From: Halorussus salinisoli | GTDB lineage: Archaea > Halobacteriota > Halobacteria > Halobacteriales > Haladaptataceae | Reading direction: 5' to 3' | Length of the DNA: 64,000 nt | NCBI GenBank assembly: GCA_005239435.1 | Contig: SZNP01000004.1 | Span: 434,001-498,000 of the forward strand | Part shown: positions 18,482-27,361 of the stretch, in pieces | How positions within the stretch are numbered: the first letter of the stretch is position 1 | Layout: each line of letters begins with the position of its first letter | Position numbers and translations under genes: made by a program | The notes under the pieces: model-generated | The model's input: the letters and a program-made list of their open reading frames with translations, nothing else | What the model was told of the DNA's origin: nothing | Database searches by the model: none

Positions 18482-18924
18482 TAGTCCACCTCCGTACTCG
18501 GTTCTGTAGTTTCCCCGTTCGGATAGCGTTCCGCGAGGAGGTCTTCGTAGGACTCGACTTGGTGAACCGGGTACCGTCCTTCCGGTGGGCTTCCGACGCC
18601 GATCAGTTTGCAGGACTTCTCGAAGGGGTTGTGTAGGAGGTGCGGAACGCCGGGTTGGAAGTAGACCAGTTCGTCGGCGGTGAGGTCGAACGAATCGCCG
18701 TCGGTTTCGACTCGACATCGCTGTTCTACGACGTGGAACAGTTCGGCTTGCTCTTCGTGATAGTGATAGGCGTTCGCGGAGAGTCGCTCGCTTGGTTCCA
18801 GGACAGCGATGTTGTAGTTGTACGCATCGATATCGAGCTTCGGAGAAACTTCCCAACGCGTTCCCGGTTTCTCTCTATTCGAATCTGTGTCGTCGAGCGA
18901 GATTCTCCCCCACTCTTGTTCCAT
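18481..18924 (-). CDS. cupin domain protein heading the thiolase-like operon
   Basis: Cupin of 147 residues. The first cupin motif is visible as AYHYHEEQAELFHVVEQ (three His and Glu candidates for metal binding) and the second as ELVYFQPGVPHLLHNP. The longer C-terminus (ESYEDLLAERYPNGE) is common in cupins linked to sugar or aromatic metabolism. I chose the ATG at 18924 over an in-frame TTG at 18954. It is the first gene of the four-gene operon and overlaps the oxidoreductase ATG. It could be an isomerase, a dioxygenase or a ligand sensor. Confidence 0.78.
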   Translation of the reverse strand: MEQEWGRISLDDTDSNREKPGTRWEVSPKLDIDAYNYNIAVLEPSERLSANAYHYHEEQAELFHVVEQRCRVETDGDSFDLTADELVYFQPGVPHLLHNPFEKSCKLIGVGSPPEGRYPVHQVESYEDLLAERYPNGETTEPSTEVD

Positions 18925-19351
18925 GTTACCTATGAGCACGACCCTGTCAATCAATGTTTCTAATCAAATGGTTTTCAGGACTGGGGGTGACGTTGCCGCC
19001 AGCGTAAAATCTGGTGAGTGCTCTATCGCCGGGAGTGAGTTGTCGAAATCCCTCCGGCTTCGGATGGTCGCCGAGCCGTAGGAGAATCCGTGAGTGAATC
19101 GCCTCGGAGTCAAGCCCCGAGGCACTCGGCCTGCTCCGTCAGTAGAGGTACAGTTTCGGCGTCTGCGTGGCCCAAAACACGATTCGAAAGTACACGTCCC
19201 CATCCCTTCTTGAAGGTCGGCCCTGTCTACCGCCTCTCGTCTATCGGTTACAGCCGTCAACACGCGAGGAACCGGGCGAGGCTAGCGCCGCCGCAACGGT
19301 AGCACTCTCCGACTTCCAACGTAAACAGTCGGCCCCACTCGACTCTCTTGA
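18925..19351. other. intergenic stretch with one hairpin
   Basis: About 430 bases between two minus-strand transcription units without a supported gene. The only structure I see is an inverted repeat GCCTCGG/CCGAGGC at 19101-19107 and 19117-19123, with a nine-base loop. On the minus strand it is followed by GATTCACTCACGG. This may be a terminator for the gene at 20512-19352 read back, or a decayed end of a TnpB-type element. The evidence is weak for both. Confidence 0.35.
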
Positions 19352-20512
19352 CTAGACCCGTCGGAGCGCGAGTGCAGCGCCGACGGCGGCGCCGTTGGCT
19401 GCCGCCAGCAGGAGAAACGCGGCCCCGTAGCCGCCGGTCACTTCCCTGACCGCGCCCGTGACGGCCGGGAAGACGAGGGCGGCGAGGTTGCCGACCGCGA
19501 GGACGACGCCGAGGGCACCTCCCTCACCGGCATCCGCGTCGGCCGCCACGTTGTAGACCGCGCCGAAAGGGGCGGAGACGGCCACCATCGTCGCCATCGG
19601 AAGGGTGGCGACGAGCACCGGATGTCCGGCCACGGTCAGACCGAGGAAGCCGACGGCCCCTCCAGTAGCGGCCACGGCGATAGCGCGGGCGTCGTCCACC
19701 TCCCACCGCTCGGCGCCGATGCCGCCGCCCGCCCGTGCGACGCCCGCCAGCGCTAGGACGGTCGCGTTCAGCGATGCGAGAATTCCAATATCCTCGAAGT
19801 AAGCCGTGACGAACGTCGAGAGAGTTATGTAGGAGCTGAGTATCGTCACGTAGCAGATCGCCGCGAGTGCGACGGAGGGCTCCCGGAACAGGGTGCGGAG
19901 AGGCACCGCGCTATCGCCGTTCGTGACCGGTCTCGGAGCGAGCCGACCACTGGACGGTCCGCGCACGGACGAGGTGAGGGCGACGACCGCAGGTACCGCG
20001 AGAACCGTGCCGAGGGCGTGTACACCGAACCAGCCTGTCCGAGCGGTCACGGCCGGAACCGCGACGAACGCCGCTGCTCCCCCGAGGGTGAGTGCGCCGC
20101 CGTAGAGGCCCTGCATCCGCGTCGCCGTGCCACCCGAGTAGAGCCGAGCGACGTGGGTCGCTCCGGCGACGACCAGGAACCCGCCGACCAGTCCCCAGAC
20201 GAACCGCAGCGCGAGCACCGCCTCGAACGTGGGTACGAGGTCCAACGCCACGGCGAAGAGTGCGTGGACGACGGTGCCGGCCAGCAGCGGCCGGGTCGTT
20301 CCGGATCCGTCGAGGAAGCGGCCAGCCGGAATCTGGACGACCCCGTACGCGAAGAGGATGGCGCTCATCAGCAGGCCTACGGAGACGAGGTCGGCGTCGA
20401 ACCGCGCGACGATCAGCGACGGGACCGCGGCGTAGCCGAACGTGACCCATCCCACGCTGGCGGCGACGAGGTACGGAGCGTACCGGAGTCCCGCGGGAGT
20501 CGAGTCGCTCAT
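19352..20512 (-). CDS. major facilitator superfamily transporter
   Basis: Membrane protein of 386 residues with about twelve helices. The conserved loop after helix 2 (IPAGRFLDGSGTTRPLLAG) matches the MFS A-motif position. The helices are rich in Ala, Gly and Val with few charged residues. The ATG lies ten bases after the stop of the branched-chain type LivF gene, so it is probably co-transcribed with the ABC importer. The pairing suggests a second route, import or export, for the same compound or a product of its breakdown. The substrate is not readable from sequence. Confidence 0.85.
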   Translation of the reverse strand: MSDSTPAGLRYAPYLVAASVGWVTFGYAAVPSLIVARFDADLVSVGLLMSAILFAYGVVQIPAGRFLDGSGTTRPLLAGTVVHALFAVALDLVPTFEAVLALRFVWGLVGGFLVVAGATHVARLYSGGTATRMQGLYGGALTLGGAAAFVAVPAVTARTGWFGVHALGTVLAVPAVVALTSSVRGPSSGRLAPRPVTNGDSAVPLRTLFREPSVALAAICYVTILSSYITLSTFVTAYFEDIGILASLNATVLALAGVARAGGGIGAERWEVDDARAIAVAATGGAVGFLGLTVAGHPVLVATLPMATMVAVSAPFGAVYNVAADADAGEGGALGVVLAVGNLAALVFPAVTGAVREVTGGYGAAFLLLAAANGAAVGAALALRRV

Positions 20513-20521
20513 GCGCGACCC

Positions 20522-21241
20522 TCAGTCGATTTCTTCTTTGAGGTAGGCCTCGCGAATCTCCGGCCGGTCGAGGATGGTGTCGGCCGGACCGTCGAACTTC
20601 GTCTGGCCGTTCTCGAGGACGTAGGCGTGGTCGGCGTACTGCAGTCCCGTCTTGATGTTCTGCTCGATCATCAGGACCGTCACGCCCAGGTCGTTGATCT
20701 GTCGGACCTTGGCGAACACGTCGTCGATGATCTTCGGCGCGAGTCCGGCGGTCGGTTCGTCGAGCAACAAGAGGTCCGGGTCGAGCATCAGTCCGCGGGC
20801 GAACTCGACCATCTGTTGCTGACCCCCGCTGAGGGTACTGGCCTTGTGGTCGCGCTTCTCTTCGAGGACCGGGAAGATGTCGTACATCTCGTCGAACTTC
20901 GCGTCCACGTCGAAATCGTCGTTTGCGGTGAACGCACCCATCTCTAAGTTCTCCTCGACGGTCATGTCCGGAAAGACGGCGTTGCGTTGGAGAATGTAGG
21001 CGATGCCGCGGTCGAGCAACTCCCGCTGGCTCAAGCCGACGATACTCTCACCGCGGAACTCGATCGATCCCTGAGAAGGCCGAAGCAGGCCGAACAGGGT
21101 CTTGAACAGCGTGCTTTTGCCCGCGCCGTTCGGTCCGATGATGCAGACGATCTGTCCCTCCGTTACCTCGAGGTCGACGCCTTGCAAGACCAGAAACTGG
21201 TCGTATCCCGCGTGTACGTCCCGAACTTCGAGTATCGGCAT
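20522..21241 (-). CDS. livF: branched-chain amino-acid type ABC transporter ATPase LivF
   Basis: ATP-binding protein of 239 residues. Walker A is GPNGAGKSTLFKTL, the LivF-type signature is LSGGQQQMVEFARGLM, Walker B is LLLLDEPTAGLAPK, and the switch His is replaced by Gln in MIEQNIKTG, as is normal for LivF. It lies seven bases after LivG and ahead of the MFS gene. It should form the ATPase heterodimer with LivG under the LivH/LivM channel. Such systems carry many substrates besides amino acids, including urea, amides and aromatic acids. Confidence 0.92.
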   Translation of the reverse strand: MPILEVRDVHAGYDQFLVLQGVDLEVTEGQIVCIIGPNGAGKSTLFKTLFGLLRPSQGSIEFRGESIVGLSQRELLDRGIAYILQRNAVFPDMTVEENLEMGAFTANDDFDVDAKFDEMYDIFPVLEEKRDHKASTLSGGQQQMVEFARGLMLDPDLLLLDEPTAGLAPKIIDDVFAKVRQINDLGVTVLMIEQNIKTGLQYADHAYVLENGQTKFDGPADTILDRPEIREAYLKEEID

Positions 21242-21247
21242 GGCGTA

Positions 21248-22018
21248 TCACTCTCCGAAGTACGATTCGAGGACGGCATCGGTGCTCAGCACGGCCTCCG
21301 GAGGCCCGGACGTGAGATTCGATCCGTTCGCCAGCGCGTACACGTAGTCGCTCACCTTCCGGATGACGTCCATGTCGTGTTCGATGACGACGAACGTCCG
21401 TCCCTCTTCGTTGAGTTCGAGGATACTGTCGGTGATGTCGTCGACCAGGGCCGGATTTACCCCCGCAGTCGGTTCGTCTAACAGGACTACGTCGGGGTCC
21501 CGAACGAGGGTGCTTGCGATGTTCAGTAGCTTCTTCTGTCCGGTCGAGAGGTCGCCCGCCGGTTCGTCGATGAGGTGGTCGAGGTCGACGAAGTCGACGA
21601 GTTCCTCCACCCGTCGAACCGTCTCCTCGTCGCTTCCGGAGAGTACCGTCCCGACGAGGCTCTCGTCGTCGTGAGCCTGATTGACGAGTACGTTCTCGCG
21701 GACGGTCAGTTCCGGGAACACTCTGGCCATCTGGAACGTCCGCGAGACGCCCGAGCGGACGATCTGGGACGTGTACTCCCCGGTGATGTCGTCGCCGCGG
21801 ATCCAGATGCGTCCCTCGTCGGTGCGATAGACGCCCATGATGCAGTTGAACAGGGTACTCTTGCCCGCGCCGTTCGGGCCGATGAGACCGACGATTTCTC
21901 CCTCCCTGACGTCGATATCCACGCCGTCGAGCGCGACGAGACCGCCGAAGGACTTGTGAACGTCTTCGACCTCCAGTACCGTCGGGGCCTCGGGGCGAAC
22001 TCGTTGCGTCTCGCTCAC
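21248..22018 (-). CDS. livG: branched-chain amino-acid type ABC transporter ATPase LivG
   Basis: ATP-binding protein of 256 residues. Walker A is GPNGAGKSTLFNCI, the signature is LSTGQKKLLNIASTL (degenerate LSGGQ), Walker B is VVLLDEPTAGVNP, and the switch His is in VIEHDMDVI. The extra segment after Walker A (SGVSRTFQMARVFPELTVREN) is the LivG hallmark. I chose the GTG at 22018, whose codon overlaps the LivM stop; the frame remains open upstream only as noise inside LivM. It partners LivF. Confidence 0.9.
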   Translation of the reverse strand: MSETQRVRPEAPTVLEVEDVHKSFGGLVALDGVDIDVREGEIVGLIGPNGAGKSTLFNCIMGVYRTDEGRIWIRGDDITGEYTSQIVRSGVSRTFQMARVFPELTVRENVLVNQAHDDESLVGTVLSGSDEETVRRVEELVDFVDLDHLIDEPAGDLSTGQKKLLNIASTLVRDPDVVLLDEPTAGVNPALVDDITDSILELNEEGRTFVVIEHDMDVIRKVSDYVYALANGSNLTSGPPEAVLSTDAVLESYFGE

Positions 22019-23022
22019 TCGCCCCACCTCCCCGTGTACTCGTTGAGTAGTCCGCCCGGCCTGTAGATGGAGATGAGGAGCAACACGACGCCGAATATCA
22101 CCCAGCCGAGGCCGGTGGCGTTCCCGCTGAGAGCCGTCCGGGTGTACTCGCGGACGGGGATGAAGACGAAGGCTCCGATGACCGGACCGAGGACCGTGCC
22201 GACGCCGCCGATGATCGCTACCATGATGATGTCGATGTTCCGGAGTACGCGCAGGGTGGCCAGCGGGTCGATGTAGAGGACGTACTGCACGTACAGCCCG
22301 CCGGCTAACCCCGTGATGAACGAACTCAGCCCCATCGCGTACATCTTGTACCAGAACGCTCGCAGACCGGCGTTCTCGGCGAGCTCCTGATCCATGTTGA
22401 TGGCTTTCAGATAGATGCCGAGCCGCGAGTGGTCGAGGCGGTACATGAACAACGTCACGAGCAGCGCGAAACCGCCGGTGACGTAGTAGTAGGGCGCCTT
22501 GTCGCGGAACGTGAACGAGTAGACGGTGAACAGTTCGCCGAACGGGTACTCGATGCCGGTGGCACCGCCGATGAAATCCCATCGGAACGCCACGACCCGG
22601 GCGATGAGCGCCGCGGCGAGCGTGGCCATCGCGAAGTAGTGGTACCGTAGCGGGAAGGTGATCGCACCGATGAGTAGCCCGATTACTACTGCGACCAGCC
22701 CCCCGATGGGGATGCCTACGAACGGCGTAACGCCGTAGTCGACGAACAGGATAGCTGTCGTGTAGGCACCGGTGGCGAACATTACCGCGTGGCCGAGCGA
22801 AATCTGTCCCGCGTAGCCACCGAGGACGTTCCAGCCGTGGCCGAGGGCGATGAACAGGAAGACGAACACCATCGCGTTCAGGAAGAAGAAGTTCTCTGTC
22901 AACTGCGGGACGGCCGCGAGCAGGACGACGATTCCCGCCGCGGCGGCCCACCGCTGGCGGGACGAGAGCCCGGACCAATACTGGCGGAGCCGATCGCCGA
23001 TACCGGGTAGTTCGATGCTCAT
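22015..23022 (-). CDS. livM: branched-chain amino-acid type ABC permease LivM
   Basis: Permease of 335 residues with about nine to ten helices. LivM family features are GQISLGHAVMFATGAYT near residue 73, GPVIGAFVFIPVREYT in the C-terminal third, and IYRPGGLLNEY at the end. The ATG at 23022 overlaps the LivH stop and its own stop overlaps the LivG start, so the four cytoplasmic-side genes are translationally chained. It forms the channel with LivH. Confidence 0.92.
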   Translation of the reverse strand: MSIELPGIGDRLRQYWSGLSSRQRWAAAAGIVVLLAAVPQLTENFFFLNAMVFVFLFIALGHGWNVLGGYAGQISLGHAVMFATGAYTTAILFVDYGVTPFVGIPIGGLVAVVIGLLIGAITFPLRYHYFAMATLAAALIARVVAFRWDFIGGATGIEYPFGELFTVYSFTFRDKAPYYYVTGGFALLVTLFMYRLDHSRLGIYLKAINMDQELAENAGLRAFWYKMYAMGLSSFITGLAGGLYVQYVLYIDPLATLRVLRNIDIIMVAIIGGVGTVLGPVIGAFVFIPVREYTRTALSGNATGLGWVIFGVVLLLISIYRPGGLLNEYTGRWGE

Positions 23023-23921
23023 CGGCGGGCCCTCCAGTTGAAGCCGCCTTCGGCGCGCCAGACGAGCGCCCCGATGAACACGAGGAACACGTACAGTTCC
23101 TTGAACGACGGGTTCAGGAGCGTGGCGCCGAGGTGCTCTACCAGCGAGATACCGAGGCCACCGACGACAGCGCCCATGACGCTCCCGAAGCCGCCCAACG
23201 CGACGGACGCGAACGCGATGAGCGTCCAGGTCGTCGGCGTCAGTTCCGGTTGCGTCGGGAAGAACGTCGCGACCATCGTCCCGGCGACGCCCACCGCCGC
23301 GATACCGATGCCCCACGTGATGGCGTTCACCCTGTCCGGGTCGATGCCGACGACGCGGGCCGCCTCCCAGTCCTGGGACGTCGCCCGGATGGCCTTGCCG
23401 GTCTTCGTGCGCTTCATGAACAAGAACAGCAAGGTCAACGTCACCACGCTCACCACCGCGGTCGCCGTCTCGGGGTGCGAGAGGACGATACCGCCGACTG
23501 TCGAGTGACCACTGAACACGAACTCCTCGACGGAGACGGTGTAGGGCCCGGCGAGGTACAGTGCTCCGAAGCGAATGATGAGGAGGATTCCGAACGTTGC
23601 GAAGATCTGTGCCAGCATCGGGGCGTCCATGACCCGCGCGATGACGAGGCGGTACGTGACGTACCCGGCGGCGAACAACAGTACGGCGTTGAGTGGTACG
23701 AGGAGGAGCGGATCTATGCCGAAGTCGTTCGCCCCGACGAGCGTCACGTACATCGCGACGAGCATGTACTCGCCGTGGGCGAAGTTGACGATGTCGACCA
23801 CGCCCCAGATGAGCGCGAGTCCCGCGGCGACCAGCGCGTAAGCCATACCCATGAGCAGGCCGGTGATTACTGCCTGCGGGACTAACCCGAGTGCGTCCTG
23901 TATCAGGGGGTTTAGCACCAT
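23019..23921 (-). CDS. livH: branched-chain amino-acid type ABC permease LivH
   Basis: Permease of 300 residues with about eight helices. The LivH signature ALVAAGLALIWGVVDIVNFAHGEY appears in two blocks near residue 28-50, and SVALGGFGSVMGAVVGGLGI lies near residue 240. It starts about 180 bases after the binding-protein gene, a longer gap than elsewhere in the operon, which could hold a partial terminator that keeps binding protein in excess. It pairs with LivM. Confidence 0.92.
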   Translation of the reverse strand: MVLNPLIQDALGLVPQAVITGLLMGMAYALVAAGLALIWGVVDIVNFAHGEYMLVAMYVTLVGANDFGIDPLLLVPLNAVLLFAAGYVTYRLVIARVMDAPMLAQIFATFGILLIIRFGALYLAGPYTVSVEEFVFSGHSTVGGIVLSHPETATAVVSVVTLTLLFLFMKRTKTGKAIRATSQDWEAARVVGIDPDRVNAITWGIGIAAVGVAGTMVATFFPTQPELTPTTWTLIAFASVALGGFGSVMGAVVGGLGISLVEHLGATLLNPSFKELYVFLVFIGALVWRAEGGFNWRARR

Positions 23922-24102
23922 GTCACTGTATTACCTCCGTTCAGCGGTGCCATGTGTCTCAATTCACTCCTACCATGTTATTCTTTACCACCCTTTGGAA
24001 AACGACGTGCGTAATCGGCTCTATGGATGGAGACCGAATCTTCGGTCTCGTAGCGAGTCGGTCGGTCGGCCTGCTCTCCGATAGTGCGAGGTGGGAGGGT
24101 TC

Positions 24103-25413
24103 CTACCGCTCGGACCAGGTCGGGGCGGGGAAGGTGAACGCGTCGTCGCTGGCCAAATCGAACGGCCAGACGAGGCGGGACGCACCGTCGTGGAACTGCA
24201 CGAGGACGCCCGACGCCTCGCCGTTCTGCCCGTTGTCCTGGAACTCCACACCGAACGGTAGCCCAGTTTCGAGGCGGTCCATCGTCAGCGAGTTCAGTCC
24301 CTCCCTGATGGCATCGGGTTCGGTGCTTCCGGCGTTGTCCACGCCTTTCATCGCGGTGATGAACCCGCCCCACGAACGGATGAAGACGCCGTTGAACGAG
24401 ATGCCCGTCTGCTCGGTCACGAAGTCGTTGTATCTCCCGATTTCGGGAACCGACTCGGTCATGTCGTCCGCGAACGTCGACCGCGAGCAGAAGTTGTTCG
24501 AGAGTTCGGTCTCCTCGACGAAGCCGGGGTCGTTGTGTCCGGCGTTCTGCCCCATGACGATGTCGGGCATGAAATCCTGCTCCCGCATCGCTTCGGCCAT
24601 CAACACTGCGTCTCGCACGTAGGACGTCGGGAGGAGGATATCAGGGTCGGCCTCTCGGATACGGCCGATCTCACTGGAGAAGGAGGTGATGGACTCCGCG
24701 GTGTACGAGATCGGTCCTGCGACGATCTCGTATCCGTGTTCGTTGCAGAGTTCCTCCTGCACGTTTGCGCTGACCGAACCGAACTCGGTGTCCTCGTGGA
24801 TGATGGCGACGGTCTCCAGGCCCGCATCTTGGTTCTCGTTGAGCCCGTCGAAGAACTCGAACATGTTCTCGGTGAATATCTGGTCGTGTGGACCCACGCG
24901 CCAGAACCACTCGAGACCGCGCTCCGTTAGGTCGGGACTCGACGACTCGCCCGTGACGTGCGGGACTTGCTCGCGCTCTGCGACCTGGCTGATGGTCTTC
25001 GAGACCGAACTGTGATAGGCCCCGTAAAGCAGATCGACGTTCTCTTCCTGGACCATCCGCTCGGCCTCGGCCCGGCCCTGACCCGGGTCGCCGCGATGGT
25101 CCGCCCACACGACTTCGACTTCCGCTCCACCGAGGCCGGGCAGCCCTGCCTCCGACGCTAGCGCGAGCGGTTCGAGGTTCGGCTGTTCCGAGTTGATGAT
25201 GTCCTCTGCCGCGGAGTTCACGACTTGCTGGATGCGCGTCCCTGTCTCGCCGACGGCGCCGGAGAGCGGGTAGATGGCGCCGACCTTCACCGTGTCTTGG
25301 CCGCCATCCTGTCTGCCCGTATACCCCGTCAGCCCGACCGTAGCGCCGGCTCCGGCAAGTTTGACGAACTGCCGTCTGTTCACCGCACTGGTACGTCGTT
25401 GTTTCTCCCCCAT
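24103..25413 (-). CDS. livJ: ABC substrate-binding protein, branched-chain amino-acid (periplasmic type I) family
   Basis: Binding protein of 436 residues for the Liv-type importer. A twin-arginine signal (NRRQFVKLAGAGATVGLTG) starts the protein. The expected lipobox cysteine is absent: the segment reads LTGYTG with Tyr31 (codon TAT; Cys would be TGT). The mature part shows the family pattern VKVGAIYPLSGAVGETG and ANVQEELCNEHGYEIV. I chose the ATG at 25413, which is placed correctly for a leaderless transcript from a TATA box at 25436-25445, over an ATG five codons upstream. Without the lipid anchor it may be cleaved and released or stay tethered by an uncleaved signal. The ligand is unknown. 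Confidence 0.88.
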   Translation of the reverse strand: MGEKQRRTSAVNRRQFVKLAGAGATVGLTGYTGRQDGGQDTVKVGAIYPLSGAVGETGTRIQQVVNSAAEDIINSEQPNLEPLALASEAGLPGLGGAEVEVVWADHRGDPGQGRAEAERMVQEENVDLLYGAYHSSVSKTISQVAEREQVPHVTGESSSPDLTERGLEWFWRVGPHDQIFTENMFEFFDGLNENQDAGLETVAIIHEDTEFGSVSANVQEELCNEHGYEIVAGPISYTAESITSFSSEIGRIREADPDILLPTSYVRDAVLMAEAMREQDFMPDIVMGQNAGHNDPGFVEETELSNNFCSRSTFADDMTESVPEIGRYNDFVTEQTGISFNGVFIRSWGGFITAMKGVDNAGSTEPDAIREGLNSLTMDRLETGLPFGVEFQDNGQNGEASGVLVQFHDGASRLVWPFDLASDDAFTFPAPTWSER

Positions 25414-25435
25414 AGCTAGAACCTCCATCTTTCAC

Positions 25436-25445
25436 TATTTATAAT
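25436..25445 (-). promoter_or_regulatory. TATA box for the branched-chain type ABC operon
   Basis: On the minus strand ATTATAAATA is centred about 27 bases before the ATG at 25413, the standard haloarchaeal spacing for a leaderless mRNA. It supports 25413 as the start codon. Confidence 0.5.
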
Positions 25446-25515
25446 TCATGTCGGATGGTTGTCGGTCGGGGCTTTTCGCCAAAATATCGTACTAAAATAT
25501 TACTAGTTGGACTGA

Positions 25516-26055
25516 ATGCGAGTGGCCACGTTACATATTCTCATGGAATGGGCAGACGAGGCGCTCGACGCGCTCGAACAGGCGGACATCGAACTCGTCG
25601 CGTATTTACCGGACACCAAACTGATGCCGTTGATCGATGCTGCGGAGGACCGCGACCGATTCGAGACGGTCCTCGTCACCCGTGAAGAGGAGGGAGTCGG
25701 TGTCGTGGCCGGCGCGTGGCTCGGTGGCAAGCGAGGTGCACTCCTCTGTCAATCGAGCGGGCTCGCGAACACGTTTAACGCGATAGCGTCGCTCGCCATC
25801 CCGGCCCGCATTCCGTTCCTCACGATCACGACACGGCGCGGAGACCTCGGCGAGTTCAACCTCGCACAGGTCCCCGCCGGATACGGAATGCCGGGACTGC
25901 TCGACGAACTCGGCGTCCGCAATCACTGTATCGACGACCTAGAGCACGTCGACGACCGCGTTCGGATGGCGGCGGAAACGGCGTTCGCAACCGAGACGCC
26001 GTACGCTGTGCTCCTCGAATCGACCGTCACCGGCTACAAGGAGGAGAATCAGTAA
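25516..26055 (+). CDS. thiamine-diphosphate enzyme, N-terminal (alpha) subunit, sulfopyruvate decarboxylase type
   Basis: Protein of 179 residues matching the alpha subunit of two-gene decarboxylases such as sulfopyruvate (ComD) or phosphonopyruvate decarboxylase. The hallmark is VTREEEGVGVVAGAWLGGKR, with the catalytic glutamate that activates thiamine diphosphate, followed by CQSSGLANTFNAI. The early VAYLPDTKLMPLI is also typical of ComD. The beta subunit follows after two bases. The pair is divergent from the Liv-type importer, so the imported compound may yield a 2-oxo acid decarboxylated here. Coenzyme M synthesis is not expected in a haloarchaeon, so a catabolic role is more likely. Confidence 0.8.
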   Translation: MRVATLHILMEWADEALDALEQADIELVAYLPDTKLMPLIDAAEDRDRFETVLVTREEEGVGVVAGAWLGGKRGALLCQSSGLANTFNAIASLAIPARIPFLTITTRRGDLGEFNLAQVPAGYGMPGLLDELGVRNHCIDDLEHVDDRVRMAAETAFATETPYAVLLESTVTGYKEENQ

Positions 26056-26057
26056 CC

Positions 26058-26645
26058 ATGACCGACCGATCGAATACAAAGCAACTGGCCGATCAGGTTA
26101 TCGCCACGGAAACGATTCTCGACGTGACGCCCGACGCCGTGCTCGTGTCGAATCTCGGCGTTGCATCGTACGTCCTCGCCGGTGTCGAGGACCGCGACCG
26201 GAATTTCTACATGTGGGGGAGCATGGGCGTGACGACACCAGTGGGGTTCGGACTCGCCTTGAGTACCGACGACCAAGTCACCGTCCTCGAAGGGGACGGA
26301 TCGCTACTGATGTCGCTGGGAGCGCTTTCGACGGTGGGAGCGCACGGCCCAGATAACCTCGTCATCGTCGTCTGGAACAACAGAAAGTACGTGACGACCG
26401 GTGGACAGCCAACCCACGCCGAGACGACCGACTTCGTCGGTGCCGCAGAGAGTTGTGGTGTGCGAGCGACACAGGTAAGTTCAGACGGAGACTTCGAGAA
26501 CGCCTATCGCGAAGCCGTAGCCCACGACGGGCCGATGCTCGTCGTCTGTGACGTCGAGGAAATCGATCCCGATACACGCCCACCGTACGACTTTGCTCAT
26601 ATCAAACGACGCGTCCGCGAATCACTCACTGAGTCGTCTACTTGA
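26058..26645 (+). CDS. thiamine-diphosphate enzyme, C-terminal (beta) subunit, sulfopyruvate decarboxylase type
   Basis: Protein of 195 residues with the thiamine-diphosphate and Mg binding motif GDGSLLMSLGALSTV, ending in VVWNNRKYVTTGG (the GDG...NN pattern). The preceding MWGSMGVTTPVGFGLAL matches ComE-type beta subunits. It starts two bases after the alpha-subunit stop, so the two form one enzyme across two chains. The substrate could be sulfopyruvate, phosphonopyruvate or another 3-substituted pyruvate. It could also take part in 2-hydroxyacyl or oxalyl chemistry, which I cannot exclude. Confidence 0.8.
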   Translation: MTDRSNTKQLADQVIATETILDVTPDAVLVSNLGVASYVLAGVEDRDRNFYMWGSMGVTTPVGFGLALSTDDQVTVLEGDGSLLMSLGALSTVGAHGPDNLVIVVWNNRKYVTTGGQPTHAETTDFVGAAESCGVRATQVSSDGDFENAYREAVAHDGPMLVVCDVEEIDPDTRPPYDFAHIKRRVRESLTESST

Positions 26646-26740
26646 GCACCGACAGCGGACGTACCGCATCGTCGTTCGACCGTCGGCCGCCGACGTGACC
26701 GGCGGGTCGCCTTCGATGCGTGCGTCCTACGGGCGGGCCA

Positions 26741-27307
26741 TCACTCGACGTCCTCCGGCTGTGTGCCGACGCCTTCCGGCCATCCCGGCGGTCGTTCCGG
26801 CGAGGGGTTCGCGTGTTCGCGTTTCAGGACCATCGGGGTACGTTCGAGCGAGAGTACAAGTTCGTCGTCTTGGTTGTACGCCCGGAGTTCGGTGGTCACG
26901 ATGCCGACGTGGTCGCGGGACTCACTCTCGCGCTTGTCGATGACTTCGCTCTCGGCAAAGATGGTGTCGCCGTGAAAGACGGGTGCGTGGTGGCGCACTT
27001 CGTCGTAGCCGAGGTTCGCGGTGGCGTTCATCGACACGTCGATGACGCTCATCCCGACCGCCAGCGCGATGACGAACAGTCCGTCCACGAGGCGCTCGCC
27101 GAACTCGGTCTCGGCGGCGTACGCCTCGTTGAAGTGCATCGGATTGACGTTCATGGTGACGTTCGTGAACCAGACGTTGTCGGTCTCGGTTACCGTCCGG
27201 CCGTATGGGTGTTTGTACACGTCGCCGACCTCGAAGTCCTCGTAGTAGCGGCCCTGCCAGCCAACAGCGAGCCGTCGGTCGTGTTCGGGTGTCGTGTCTT
27301 CGGTCAT
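26741..27307 (-). CDS. MaoC family dehydratase, mesaconyl-CoA hydratase-like
   Basis: Single hot-dog protein of 188 residues. The catalytic region reads TMNVNPMHFNEAYAAETEFG, followed by RLVDGLFVIALAVGMSV. This resembles mesaconyl-CoA (beta-methylmalyl-CoA) hydratase proteins more than the usual R-hydratase motif. The position of the catalytic Asp is Asn here, as best I can align it, while the His is kept. The later HHAPVFHGDTIFAESEVI and GIVTTELRAYNQDDELV also fit. It lies 54 bases after the acyl-CoA dehydrogenase gene in the same direction. It is about half the length of two-domain mesaconyl-CoA hydratases. Confidence 0.82.
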   Translation of the reverse strand: MTEDTTPEHDRRLAVGWQGRYYEDFEVGDVYKHPYGRTVTETDNVWFTNVTMNVNPMHFNEAYAAETEFGERLVDGLFVIALAVGMSVIDVSMNATANLGYDEVRHHAPVFHGDTIFAESEVIDKRESESRDHVGIVTTELRAYNQDDELVLSLERTPMVLKREHANPSPERPPGWPEGVGTQPEDVE

Positions 27308-27361
27308 GGTCTCTGGGATGTCTTGCAGTGTGTCGGTAGTAGTGCGTCGTTCTCGATAGCT

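Noticed and set aside
20018..20947. Plus-strand frame of 309 codons antisense to an MFS and LivF gene
   Set aside because: Antisense shadow; Arg/Glu-rich without a family pattern, while the minus strand has all MFS and ABC motifs.
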